Positions 17,022-24,232 of a stretch of DNA of 64,000 bases are shown piece by piece. A program made the position numbers and the translations under genes. The notes under the pieces are model-generated. The model ran no database searches. It saw only the letters and a program-made list of their open reading frames with translations, and was not told the origin of the DNA. How positions within the stretch are numbered: the first letter of the stretch is position 1; each line of letters begins with the position of its first letter. The DNA lies in NCBI GenBank assembly GCA_024636935.1, contig JAGXGC010000022.1, positions 1-64,000 of the forward strand, given 5' to 3'. Source of the DNA: Sideroxydans sp. Lineage in GTDB: Bacteria; Pseudomonadota; Gammaproteobacteria; Burkholderiales; Gallionellaceae.

Positions 17022-17334
17022 TGCACACACATTCGATCTGGCGCAGAAAGCCGTGGCAGCTACCAGCATGACGGCAGTCGCCATCGCCATCGGTTACTCG
17101 CGCACCTCGGTCTCACTGTACCTATCTGGAAAGTATGGCGCTGGCGTAGAGAAGCTCGAAGCCGCCATCACCGCGCGCTACGACATCTACCCCTGCACTC
17201 ACACAGGCATCGAGATAAGCGGCCCCGACTGCACCCGCCGCGCCACTGCACCGCGTCCATTCGGTGGGCGTGCCAAAGAAGCTCACTGGTTGGCATGCCA
17301 AACGTGCCAGCACAACAAGGGAGGCAAATCATGA
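17014..17334 (+). CDS. Small HTH protein with C-terminal Cys pair
   Basis: 106 residues from the ATG at 17014, overlapping the preceding stop. SMTAVAIAIGYSRTSVSLYLSGKYGAGVEKLEAAITARY is a clear helix-turn-helix of the kind found in early proteins of Mu-like phages. The C-terminal half has Cys residues (YPCTHTG, PDCTRR, LACQTCQHN) that may bind a metal. Probably an early regulator; the target is unknown. Confidence 0.75.
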   Translation: MNDAHTFDLAQKAVAATSMTAVAIAIGYSRTSVSLYLSGKYGAGVEKLEAAITARYDIYPCTHTGIEISGPDCTRRATAPRPFGGRAKEAHWLACQTCQHNKGGKS

Positions 17335-17612
17335 TCGACCACGCACCAGAATTTAACGCCCGCCAACAAGCGGAGCAAGAGAACCGCGATATTGCTGAGT
17401 TGGACAAGCACGCAGCACCGCTGCATTGGATGCTGCTGGTCGTCTTGGTGATCCTCCTGGCATCCCAACTGTGGAAAGGCTGGCACCACTACTCCGATCT
17501 CGTGGCCGCCAACGAGGCGCTGATCCAATGCATGAACAGAAAATCGGTGGGCATCGCTGATGTGCTGATTCGTTGCGATGTGAAGGAGCTTGTCTCGGAG
17601 GTGCAGCCATGA
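17331..17612 (+). CDS. Small single-span membrane protein
   Basis: 93 residues from the ATG at 17331, with GGGAGG upstream and a TGA overlap with the previous gene. Charged N-terminus, one membrane segment (WMLLVVLVILLASQL), then a short domain with two Cys. Not recognised; the membrane location suggests an early host-directed or exclusion role, but this is a guess. Confidence 0.65.
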   Translation: MIDHAPEFNARQQAEQENRDIAELDKHAAPLHWMLLVVLVILLASQLWKGWHHYSDLVAANEALIQCMNRKSVGIADVLIRCDVKELVSEVQP

Positions 17613-17896
17613 CCTTCGAGATCATCGAGCAAGCACCACGCAAGGTGAGCAATGCCGCCCTGCGTCGGCAGATCGCCGAGAAGGCTTACCAGTGCGCGCG
17701 CTGGTTGCGCATCAACGGCTTTGAAGTACTCGCCGTCTTGGGGGGGGTACGTCAGCCGCGCGTTGTCATCCGCCCCAGCACGCTGTGCTACCAACTGGAA
17801 GGCGCAGTAGATGCGTTCGAGCGCAGCCCACGTGGAGAGCGGCGCTACCGCTACGCCGTGCGCTTCGACTGCATGATCGAGTGGGAATCCGTATGA
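17609..17896 (+). CDS. Small hypothetical early protein
   Basis: 95 residues from the ATG at 17609. Basic, with EKAYQCARWLRINGFEVLAVLGGVRQPRVVI followed by SPRGERRYRYAVRFDCMIEWES. No known motif seen. Four-base overlaps with both neighbours show it belongs to the tightly coupled early operon. Confidence 0.65.
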   Translation: MTFEIIEQAPRKVSNAALRRQIAEKAYQCARWLRINGFEVLAVLGGVRQPRVVIRPSTLCYQLEGAVDAFERSPRGERRYRYAVRFDCMIEWESV

Positions 17897-18138
17897 ACCC
17901 GACACGCACAAAGATGTTCCGTTGCAGCGAATGCGGGGAGTTGCACAACTACGAAGACGACGCACAGTCTTGCTGCGCACCCGTGGTGACCGAAGTGCCA
18001 TGTTGGGCTTGTAGCGAATGTGGAGACGTGACTGACGATGAAGACGCGGCCCGCTACTGCTGCCTAGCTGAAGACGTAGTGCTACTGCCAACACCCTTAC
18101 AACTTGAGGCCGCTGGCCAGCAAAGGTTGTTGCCATGA
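17893..18138 (+). CDS. Small Cys-rich, zinc-ribbon-like protein
   Basis: 81 residues. Two similar modules: FRCSECGELHNYEDDAQSCC and CWACSECGDVTDDEDAARYCC. Each has a CxxCG knuckle and a CC pair about 14 residues on, fitting a duplicated zinc-binding unit. The acidic loops resemble those of host-takeover phage proteins, but no function can be given. Confidence 0.7.
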   Translation: MNPTRTKMFRCSECGELHNYEDDAQSCCAPVVTEVPCWACSECGDVTDDEDAARYCCLAEDVVLLPTPLQLEAAGQQRLLP

Positions 18139-18344
18139 AAGCCGGCCAATTCGGGACATGGACAGAGCAACTGCTCTTTCGCATGGGCTACAAAACTGCC
18201 AAAGAGCGCCCTCAATGTTGGACTTGCCATCATGCGATCGGAAAGTGCCAAGAGAACGGATCGGTCAATCTGCGTTGCACCAAAGCAGATACCACCACGA
18301 CTCGAAGCGCAGTCTGCAACGAGTGGGAGGTGACTCATGGCTAA
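18135..18344 (+). CDS. Small Cys-containing early protein
   Basis: 69 residues: QCWTCHHAIGKCQENGSVNLRCTKADTTTT...AVCNEW. The Cys/His spacing suggests a metal site; the CWTCH string also matches a haem motif, but there is no signal peptide, so haem attachment is unlikely. Four-base overlap with the previous gene. Confidence 0.6.
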   Translation: MKAGQFGTWTEQLLFRMGYKTAKERPQCWTCHHAIGKCQENGSVNLRCTKADTTTTRSAVCNEWEVTHG

Positions 18345-18696
18345 AACCTTCACCGTCACCCACGGCAGCATCCGTATCAAGGTAAAGCTGCTGCCCACTG
18401 TCGATGACGTGCATCGCGCTTATACGGGCGGCACCAGCGTGCCACGCCGCAGCGGAGCCAAGATCGTGCATGGCTTCTTCAACGCCAACACACCAGTCAA
18501 GCACGTCGGCACCATCGTGCTACCTGAGCGGGGGGGCAACCTGAACGAGCTGGTACCGCACGAGACCACGCATGCCGTCATCCACCATTTCAACGGCGTA
18601 TTGAGCCATGCAGATGAAGACTGCGCGACAGCGGTCGGCATCATCAGCTCACGCATCTTCAAGCGTCTAAACCTGATCAAAGCGGAGGCCGCGTGA
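18337..18696 (+). CDS. Protein with HETTH metalloprotease-like motif
   Basis: 119 residues. NELVPHETTHAVIHHFNGVLSHADEDCATAVG contains HExxH followed about 16 residues later by acidic DED, an arrangement seen in small zinc metallopeptidases where a downstream Glu/Asp completes the site. No signal peptide. Found in the early operon; substrate unknown. It could be a degenerate or structural relative. Confidence 0.65.
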   Translation: MAKTFTVTHGSIRIKVKLLPTVDDVHRAYTGGTSVPRRSGAKIVHGFFNANTPVKHVGTIVLPERGGNLNELVPHETTHAVIHHFNGVLSHADEDCATAVGIISSRIFKRLNLIKAEAA

Positions 18697-19214
18697 TGTA
18701 TATACACGAAGCGATACTGCTCACACTACTCGCCAACCACAGCAGCTCCAACCCGCTGCCGTTCAACGACCTGCACCTTGCCAGCAAGATGTCCAAGAAG
18801 GGATTGCACGCCGCCCTAGACAAGATGTTCTATGCCACGCCAGCCGTCATCAATCGCGCCACCATCACCAAGAAGGGCGAGACACAGATGGTGGTATGGC
18901 CGACCTGCGTCGTCGTCCACCAAGGCATACAAACCATCGGCATCACGGGTGAGGCGTTCAAACGCAAGCAGGCGGTAAAGGCATCACTGCCACGCCCGCC
19001 GCGCTTTAACGAGCTGACCAAGTTAGTGCTGGACAAGGTCGTCACCCAGCCCGGCATCAGCCGTATGGACTTGTTCTCATATGCCATGTCCACGCAGTTC
19101 ATCAAGGACGCATCCAAGATCAAGAGTGCCATCGGCAACCTCACCTTCAAAGGATTCATCGTGAGTTCAGGTAAGGCGGGAAACCTCACCTACACACCGG
19201 GAGTAGCGAAATGA
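18696..19214 (+). CDS. Hypothetical early phage protein
   Basis: 172 residues; a GTG three bases earlier (18693) overlapping the previous stop is an equal candidate start. Two helical regions with winged-helix character (KMSKKGLHAALDKMF; RMDLFSYAMSTQFIKDASKIKSAIGNLTFKGFIVSSG). Looks like a DNA-binding protein with two small wHTH units, but I do not recognise the family. Confidence 0.65.
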   Translation: MYIHEAILLTLLANHSSSNPLPFNDLHLASKMSKKGLHAALDKMFYATPAVINRATITKKGETQMVVWPTCVVVHQGIQTIGITGEAFKRKQAVKASLPRPPRFNELTKLVLDKVVTQPGISRMDLFSYAMSTQFIKDASKIKSAIGNLTFKGFIVSSGKAGNLTYTPGVAK

Positions 19215-19753
19215 AGACCTCCTGCCCCGCGTGCGGCGCTGCCTTCTCGCTCGACGCACTCATCGGTAATGAAGGCGCACGCGAGGCCGTCATGGCCGCG
19301 CTGGCGATCCCTGCGCCCCTCGGCAAGCTGCTGGTGCAATACCTCAGCCTGTTCCGTCCCGCACAGCGCCAGCTCTCGTTCGACCGCGTGGCCAGCATCC
19401 TCAACGAACTGCTGCCCATGATCGCCGAAGCCAAGATCGAGCGCGGAGGCCGCATCTGGTCTGCCCCGCAAGAGTATTGGGCGATGGCACTCACCGAGAT
19501 GATCAACAAGCGCGACAACCTCACCCTGCCACTCAAGAGCCACGGCTACCTGCTAGCCATCATCGAAGGCTACGGCAACAAGGCTGAAGCCAAGCAAGAA
19601 ACCAGCACCGAGCAACAACGTGGCGGACGCACGCAAACAGGCTCAGCAGCGTTCAAGAGCGTCGATGAGGTGCTGGGTAAGCCAACCCAAAGCAAGCCCC
19701 GCGATGGCATGCCAGCACACGTTAAAGCAGCACTCAAACCAAGCAGTAATTAA
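19211..19753 (+). CDS. Early phage protein with N-terminal CPxCG knuckle
   Basis: 180 residues. Opens with CPACGAAFSLDALIG, a zinc-knuckle start, followed by a helical domain (RQLSFDRVASILNELLPMIAEAKIERGGRIW..WAMALTEMINKR) and a low-complexity Gln/Thr/Lys tail. Similar proteins occur in early regions of B3-like transposable phages. It is the last gene before the retroelement. Confidence 0.65.
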   Translation: MKTSCPACGAAFSLDALIGNEGAREAVMAALAIPAPLGKLLVQYLSLFRPAQRQLSFDRVASILNELLPMIAEAKIERGGRIWSAPQEYWAMALTEMINKRDNLTLPLKSHGYLLAIIEGYGNKAEAKQETSTEQQRGGRTQTGSAAFKSVDEVLGKPTQSKPRDGMPAHVKAALKPSSN

Positions 19754-19768
19754 CCAAGGAGAAACACC

Positions 19769-20131
19769 ATGAACAAAGCAATCAACTTTGTAATACCAGA
19801 ACCAAAAGAAGGTGAGATCTACGCTGGAACCATCATCAATCCTGATGGCACTGGGAAACACACCTTTCTACTGCCCGGCGACAACGACGATGCCGACTGG
19901 CAGACCCAGATGGACTGGGCCGCATCCATCGGCGGCGAGCTGCCGGATCGCGTGCAGCAAGCCATGCTCTACAAGCACCTGCCTGAGCTTTTCCAGAAGG
20001 ATTGGTACTGGTCTAGCGAGCAGCGCGGCTCCGGTTCCGCTTGGGTTCAGGACTTCTACGACGGCAGCCAGGATTGGTACAGCACCTTCTTCAAGTGCCG
20101 CGCTAGAGCCGTCCGCAGCGTATCCCTTTAA
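19769..20131 (+). CDS. DGR target protein 1 (DUF1566/CLec-like)
   Basis: 120 residues, with AAGGAG upstream. The body (FLLPGDNDDADWQTQMDWAASIGGELPDRVQQAMLY) and the ending WYWSS..RGSGSAWVQDF...KCRARAVR follow the DUF1566 pattern, a C-type-lectin-like fold used as scaffold by DGR variable proteins. Residues ~85-117 are the variable repeat: ten positions that are Asn in the template read V, D, Y, D, S, D, Y, S, F, F here. No signal peptide or membrane segment. Likely role: ligand binding through a diversified surface; the ligand is unknown. Confidence 0.92.
   Translation: MNKAINFVIPEPKEGEIYAGTIINPDGTGKHTFLLPGDNDDADWQTQMDWAASIGGELPDRVQQAMLYKHLPELFQKDWYWSSEQRGSGSAWVQDFYDGSQDWYSTFFKCRARAVRSVSL
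20021..20118 (+). repeat. DGR variable repeat VR1
   Basis: 98 bp aligned without gaps to the template at 21091-21188. It differs at 13 positions, all where the template has A (six to G, seven to T). The last ~25 bases (from AAGTGCCGCG to CCGCAG) and the first 24 are identical to the template. Confidence 0.95.
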
Positions 20132-20161
20132 CACTTCAGCATTCATCAATTGGAGATCGCA

Positions 20162-20533
20162 ATGAACAACGCAAAGAACGAATTCCTGAAATCCCTGCTC
20201 AAGGCAGGAGAAGAGTATGGCGGCCTGCTATTGGGCAAGGACGGCGAGCCAGATCAGCACATCGTATTACTTCCCGGCGAGGCACAAGCCGTGAACTGGG
20301 ACGATGCCAAGAAATTCGCCGCCGACGCAGGCGGTGAACTGCCAACGCGCCGCGAACAAGCACTGCTGTTCGCCAACCTGCCTGAGCATTTCACACCGAA
20401 CTGGTATTGGTCTGGCGCGCAGCGCGGCTCCGGTTCCGCTTGGGTTCAGGACTTCGACATCGGCTACCAGCTTTGGAACTTCACCAGCTTCAAGTGCCGC
20501 GCTAGAGCCGTCCGCAGATCAGTAGCCATTTAA
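20162..20533 (+). CDS. DGR target protein 2 (DUF1566/CLec-like)
   Basis: 123 residues from the ATG at 20162, with GGAG upstream. A paralogue of target 1: VLLPGEAQAVNWDDAKKFAADAGGELPTRREQALLFANLPEHF, then NWYWSGAQRGSGSAWVQDF. The variable repeat covers residues ~87-119 near the C-terminus. Relative to target 1, seven of the diversified residues differ (Y/D, D/I, S/Y, D/L, Y/N, S/F, F/S) while the framework is the same. A tandem pair sharing one template allows two independent specificities. Confidence 0.92.
   Translation: MNNAKNEFLKSLLKAGEEYGGLLLGKDGEPDQHIVLLPGEAQAVNWDDAKKFAADAGGELPTRREQALLFANLPEHFTPNWYWSGAQRGSGSAWVQDFDIGYQLWNFTSFKCRARAVRRSVAI
20420..20517 (+). repeat. DGR variable repeat VR2
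   Basis: 98 bp, gap-free to the template. 13 differences, all at template adenines (A to G, T or, once, C). One of the ten template Asn codons (AAC) is unchanged. Ends identical to the template; the match runs two bases further at the 3' end than for VR1. Confidence 0.95.
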
Positions 20534-20558
20534 CGATTCAATAATTCATTTATTCAGC

Positions 20559-20927
20559 ATGGCAATCACCTCAGAACTGCCCATATACAAAGTGGCCTAC
20601 GACCTACTCGGCGTCATCACGGATCTGTCTGCAAATATGCGGAGGGATTTCAAGCAAAGCTTAGGCGGCAAATTGCGTGATGAGTGCGTAGAGATCGTGA
20701 CGCTCATCTTCCGCGCTAACTGCGCTAGGGAGAAAGCGCCACATCTCGACGCGCTGATCGAGCGGTTGCAGGTTGCCGAGTTGCTGTTGCGTATATCGCG
20801 CGACAAGCTGCTCATCTCGACCAGCCAGTACGCCAAGGCTGTCGCGTTGACCGACAAGGTCGGCAAGCAGGCTGGGGGATGGCGCAAATACGCAATGTCG
20901 CCCGCTTCGTCAGGGTCAAGGCCATGA
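20559..20927 (+). CDS. avd: Avd, DGR accessory protein
   Basis: 122 residues, basic and fully helical in appearance: PIYKVAYDLLGVITDLSANMRRDFKQSLGGKLRDECVEIVTLIFRANCA, then HLDALIERLQVAELLLRISRDKLLISTSQYAKAVALTDKVGKQAGGW. This is the four-helix-bundle (S23/23S-IVP-like) family to which Avd belongs. Avd forms a pentamer that binds the reverse transcriptase and template RNA and is required for mutagenic cDNA synthesis. Its place between targets and template matches the Bordetella phage BPP-1 order. No clear ribosome-binding site. Confidence 0.9.
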   Translation: MAITSELPIYKVAYDLLGVITDLSANMRRDFKQSLGGKLRDECVEIVTLIFRANCAREKAPHLDALIERLQVAELLLRISRDKLLISTSQYAKAVALTDKVGKQAGGWRKYAMSPASSGSRP

Positions 20928-22324
20928 CGACTGTGCGAAAAGTTGATCTGGTCGTGCCGCTGGCCACACAGGCCACCGCCATGCGCACCGCAGATACCGC
21001 TGGGCTAGATACCCAAGGCAGGTCTGGCGCAGTTTCCTTGCTGACCGTCTATAGCGGTCGCCGAGGCGACGTAGAAAGCACGATACATCGCAGCGCGGCT
21101 CCGGTTCCGCTTGGAATCAGAACTTCAACAACGGCAACCAGAATTGGAACAACACCAACAACAAGTGCCGCGCTAGAGCCGTCCGCAGATGAACAAACGC
21201 GCCACCATGCTGAATTCTCTTTTGAAGAGTTGGTACAAGCCTATCTCGACTGTCGCCGCACCAAGCGCAACAGTGCCAGCGCATTGGCTTTCGAGACGAA
21301 TCTGGAACGTAACCTATGTCGTCTGAACGATGAACTGCTGGAAGGCCGCTATCAGCCCGGCAAGAGCATCTGCTTCGTCATCACCAGACCAAAACTACGT
21401 GAAGTATGGGCCGCAGAGTTCCGTGACCGCATCGTGCATCACCTGCTTTACAACCGCATCGCACCTCGCTTCTACGCAGGATTCATCGCAGATTCATGCG
21501 CCTGCATTCCCGGTCGCGGCACACTGTATGGCGCGAAGCGTCTGGAAGCGAAGATCCGCAGCATCACCCAGAATTGGAGCCAGCCCGCGCATTACCTGAA
21601 GCTGGATCTCGCCAACTTCTTCGTTAGCATCGACAAGCGCGTGGTGCGCCAACTGTTGGCCAAGCGTGTAGATGGCTGGTGGCTGCAATTGGCCGAGCAG
21701 GTGCTGTTCCACGATCCGCGCCAAGACTTCGAGCTGCGCGGCGATCCGGATCTGCTCGCCCGCGTCCCTGCGCATAAGCGCCTTACCAGCCAGCCAGCGC
21801 ACCTCGGCCTGCCCATTGGCAACCTGAGCAGCCAGTTCTTCGCCAACGTCTATTTGGACTTGATGGATCAGTTCATCAAGCACGAATTGCACTGCAAGCA
21901 CTACATCCGCTACGTCGATGACTTTCTGTTGTTGCATACGTCACCGCAGTGGCTGAACGCCGCGAAGTGGGAGATCGAGGAGTTCCTACGCGACAACCTC
22001 GGGGCGCGCATCAATCCCAGCAAGACCATCCTGCAACCGATAGAACGCGGTGTGGACTTCGTGGGCCAAGTCGTTAAACCGTGGCGCAGATATACCCGCC
22101 GCCGCACGTTTAACGATGCCTTGAGCCGCGCTGCGCAAATCCCGGCACATGAGTTGTTCGAGACCGCAAACAGCTACTTCGGCCTGCTGCGCCAATCTAC
22201 GCATAGCCACCGCGACCGCACGATGCTGGCCAATGTCCTGCGCCATCGCGGCCACTGCATCAACAAGGATTTAACCAAGACGTATAGGCAATCAACCAAG
22301 GGAGGCTCCAATGGCAACCAGTAA
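20924..22324 (+). CDS. DGR reverse transcriptase
   Basis: The RT domain begins near FEELVQAYLDCRRTKR (21221 on). Motifs: catalytic Asp in YLKLDLANFFVSIDKR; LPIGNLSSQFFANVYL, the (I/V/L)GxxxSQ signature that separates DGR enzymes from other RTs; and YVDDFLLLH. It copies the template RNA with adenine-specific errors. The start is uncertain. In this frame the nearest ATG codons (20924, overlapping the avd stop, or 20879) place the template inside the coding region; a TTG at 21230 is possible. An ATG at 21189 would give an N-terminus (MNKRATMLNSL) like known DGR RTs, but is one base out of frame across a T run at 21220-21223. Confidence 0.93.
   Translation: MTTVRKVDLVVPLATQATAMRTADTAGLDTQGRSGAVSLLTVYSGRRGDVESTIHRSAAPVPLGIRTSTTATRIGTTPTTSAALEPSADEQTRHHAEFSFEELVQAYLDCRRTKRNSASALAFETNLERNLCRLNDELLEGRYQPGKSICFVITRPKLREVWAAEFRDRIVHHLLYNRIAPRFYAGFIADSCACIPGRGTLYGAKRLEAKIRSITQNWSQPAHYLKLDLANFFVSIDKRVVRQLLAKRVDGWWLQLAEQVLFHDPRQDFELRGDPDLLARVPAHKRLTSQPAHLGLPIGNLSSQFFANVYLDLMDQFIKHELHCKHYIRYVDDFLLLHTSPQWLNAAKWEIEEFLRDNLGARINPSKTILQPIERGVDFVGQVVKPWRRYTRRRTFNDALSRAAQIPAHELFETANSYFGLLRQSTHSHRDRTMLANVLRHRGHCINKDLTKTYRQSTKGGSNGNQ
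21091..21188 (+). repeat. DGR template repeat (TR)
   Basis: 98 bp, the invariant donor. In the target frame it encodes ten Asn codons (AAY) in a stretch of 16 (W-NQNFNNGNQNWNNTNNK), the classic design in which A-mutagenesis at codon positions 1 and 2 gives the widest residue choice without stop codons. It ends in a TGA in that frame, overlapping an ATG at 21189. Surrounding non-coding-looking DNA from 20928 to about 21220 probably forms the template RNA. Confidence 0.95.
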
Positions 22325-22628
22325 CCAACTGCTCAACCTATTGTCGCATCACATCGGCAAGGGCAATGGCATCGGCGTCAAAGCGCTGGCTCAACAACTC
22401 AGCGCCAAAGAACGCCACGTGCGCACGCTGATCAGTGAGCTACGTGATGACGGACACGCCATCTGCGGCACGCCAAAGCATGGCTACTACGTCGCCTCCA
22501 CACCTGAAGAGATGACACAGACCTGCGAATTCCTGCGCCGCCGCGCCATGCATAGCTTGGGGCTAGAAGCCAAGCTGCGCCGTATTCCGCTGCCCGATCT
22601 GCTCGGCCAGCTACACCTACCCACTTAA
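22311..22628 (+). CDS. Small HTH protein
   Basis: 105 residues; the start overlaps the RT stop and has GGGAGG upstream. QLLNLLSHHIGKGNGIGVKALAQQLSAKERHVRTLISELRDDGHAICGTPKHGYYVA is a textbook winged helix. It may regulate early transcription or the retroelement; no direct evidence. Resembles small wHTH proteins preceding gam in other transposable phages. Confidence 0.75.
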   Translation: MATSNQLLNLLSHHIGKGNGIGVKALAQQLSAKERHVRTLISELRDDGHAICGTPKHGYYVASTPEEMTQTCEFLRRRAMHSLGLEAKLRRIPLPDLLGQLHLPT

Positions 22629-22640
22629 CGGAGACCAAAG

Positions 22641-22823
22641 ATGACCATCACTTTTGCAACCTATTGGATTCCCCTAGCCATCACGCTCATCGGCGTGTTC
22701 TGGGCGCTGTTCATCGTCGATGACGGCGGCGGCATGTTCAGCGGCATCGGAAATCTTTTCGCACTCATCCCTGTCAGCGTCATAAGCGCAATCGCTTGGA
22801 TCGTCTGGGCAATTTATAAATAA
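22641..22823 (+). CDS. Small two-span membrane protein
   Basis: 60 residues with two hydrophobic segments (WIPLAITLIGVFWALFIV and LIPVSVISAIAWIVWAIY). Preceded by GGAG. Unknown; size and layout suit a kil-like or exclusion protein of an early operon, which is inference only. Confidence 0.65.
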   Translation: MTITFATYWIPLAITLIGVFWALFIVDDGGGMFSGIGNLFALIPVSVISAIAWIVWAIYK

Positions 22824-22839
22824 CCAACCGGAGACACAC

Positions 22840-23355
22840 ATGGCACCAAAGACCCGCATCAAAGCAAAAGCCCAAGTAAACATCCCGCAAACCAAGGATG
22901 AGGCCGCACGCGACATCCGCTCCATCGGCGACGCGCAGCGCAACCTGCTGCGCACCACCGCCGAGATGAATGACGCCATCGCCCACATCACCGCGACCTA
23001 CCAGCCCGTGCTGGAGACCATCGGAGACGACCTCAAAAAGCTACAGGAAGGCGTGCAGTTCTACTGCGAAGCCAACCGCGACGAACTGTGCGGAAAAGGT
23101 AAGACCGCCAACCTCGTCACAGGCGAAGTGCAATGGCGTCAACGCCCCCCCAGCGTGCGTGTGACAGGTGCCGAGAGTGTCATCGAGACACTGCAACGCC
23201 TCGGCTTGAGCCAGTTCGTGCGCGAGAAGCTGGAAGTGAATAAAGAAGCCATCCTCAACGACCCAGACGGCGTGAAGGGCGTGGCAGGCATCACCGTCGT
23301 GACAGGCGTTGAGGATTTTGTGATCACGCCGTTCGAGCAGGAAGTAGCTGCTTAA
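22840..23355 (+). CDS. gam: Gam, host-nuclease inhibitor (Ku-like)
   Basis: 171 residues. Matches the Mu Gam family: ARDIRSIGDAQRNLLRTTAEMNDAIAHITATYQPVLETIGDD, then GEVQWRQRPPSVRVTGAESVIETLQRLGLSQFVREKLEVNKEAIL. Gam binds linear DNA ends and protects them from exonucleases. Order gam-gemA-mor is as in Mu. Confidence 0.95.
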   Translation: MAPKTRIKAKAQVNIPQTKDEAARDIRSIGDAQRNLLRTTAEMNDAIAHITATYQPVLETIGDDLKKLQEGVQFYCEANRDELCGKGKTANLVTGEVQWRQRPPSVRVTGAESVIETLQRLGLSQFVREKLEVNKEAILNDPDGVKGVAGITVVTGVEDFVITPFEQEVAA

Positions 23356-23357
23356 CC

Positions 23358-23789
23358 ATGAACCGCTACCCCACCGACCAACGCCGCCGCGACCTTGCCG
23401 CTATCCACGCAGCCAAGCGCGACCTCGCCATGACCGACGATGCCTACCGCGACATCCTGTGGTCGGTGGCGCGCGTGCGGTCGTCTGCCGATCTGGATCA
23501 GGCAGGCCGTAGCAAGGTGCTGGATCACTTCCGCGCCTGCGGTTGGAAGCCCGTGCCAAAGGTTAACGAGTGGGCGTTCATCGACAAAGCCGCGCCGGAT
23601 CGCCAGCCCCTGCTGCGCAAGATCTGCATGGTGTGCAAGAGCATGAAGGTGGGCAAGGCATACGCCGAGGGCGCAGGCAAGCGCCAAACAGGCGTCGACC
23701 GCAAGCTGGAGATGATGGATCAAGGCCAACTGTGGATTCTGGCTGGCGTGCTGGAACACACGAAGAAGAGCAAGGAGCAGGCGAAGTGA
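23358..23789 (+). CDS. gemA: GemA/gp16-like regulator (DUF1018)
   Basis: 143 residues. N-terminus LAAIHAAKRDLAMTDDAYRDILWSVARVRSSADLDQAGRSKVLDHFRACGW is the DUF1018 signature. Mu GemA alters host gene expression and supercoiling. Starts two bases after gam stops and overlaps mor. Confidence 0.92.
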   Translation: MNRYPTDQRRRDLAAIHAAKRDLAMTDDAYRDILWSVARVRSSADLDQAGRSKVLDHFRACGWKPVPKVNEWAFIDKAAPDRQPLLRKICMVCKSMKVGKAYAEGAGKRQTGVDRKLEMMDQGQLWILAGVLEHTKKSKEQAK

Positions 23790-24202
23790 AGCCCGAAACC
23801 GTCAAGGCCAATCAATTGACCGTCACCCCAGTCAACTTGCTCGAAGTGGTTGAGATCATCGGCGAAGCGGCAGCGTTAAAACTGGTCGAGCGTTACGGCG
23901 GCACCACCCCGCGCCTGCCCGCCATCCGCAACATCACACCCGATCACCCGCTGGCTCAATGTATCGGCATCGAAGCGCTCACCGAGTTAGTAAAGAATAC
24001 TGGCGGCGGACGTTGGCTGTATGTTGCCCGCTGCGCGCGCGGCCTGCGCGAAGCGCGTAATCGCGAGATCGTGCGGCTCTACAGCCCGCCCAACAACATC
24101 CCAGTGCCAGTGCTGGCTAGACGCTTCAATCTTAGTGATCGGCAGGTGTGGACTATCCTCGGCAGTACCGTGGAGGATGACAGGCAGACGGGGTTGTTTT
24201 AA
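23786..24202 (+). CDS. mor: Mor/C-family transcription activator
   Basis: 138 residues from the GTG at 23786 (AAGGAG upstream), overlapping gemA. LLEVVEIIGEAAALKLVERYGGTTPRLP, then GRWLYVARCARGLREARNREIVRLYSPPNNIPVPVLARRFNLSDRQVWTIL, which ends in the helix-turn-helix. Mor-type activators are dimers that bind inverted repeats near -43 and recruit RNA polymerase. No second member (C) is seen, so this one may drive all late promoters. Confidence 0.93.
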   Translation: MKPETVKANQLTVTPVNLLEVVEIIGEAAALKLVERYGGTTPRLPAIRNITPDHPLAQCIGIEALTELVKNTGGGRWLYVARCARGLREARNREIVRLYSPPNNIPVPVLARRFNLSDRQVWTILGSTVEDDRQTGLF

Positions 24203-24232
24203 GGTGCGGGCTGTAGGCACAAGGAGAGAGTC

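Noticed and set aside
18135..18344. Cytochrome c (CWTCH motif)
   Set aside because: No signal peptide, only 69 residues, in a phage early operon; the Cys pattern fits a metal knuckle better.
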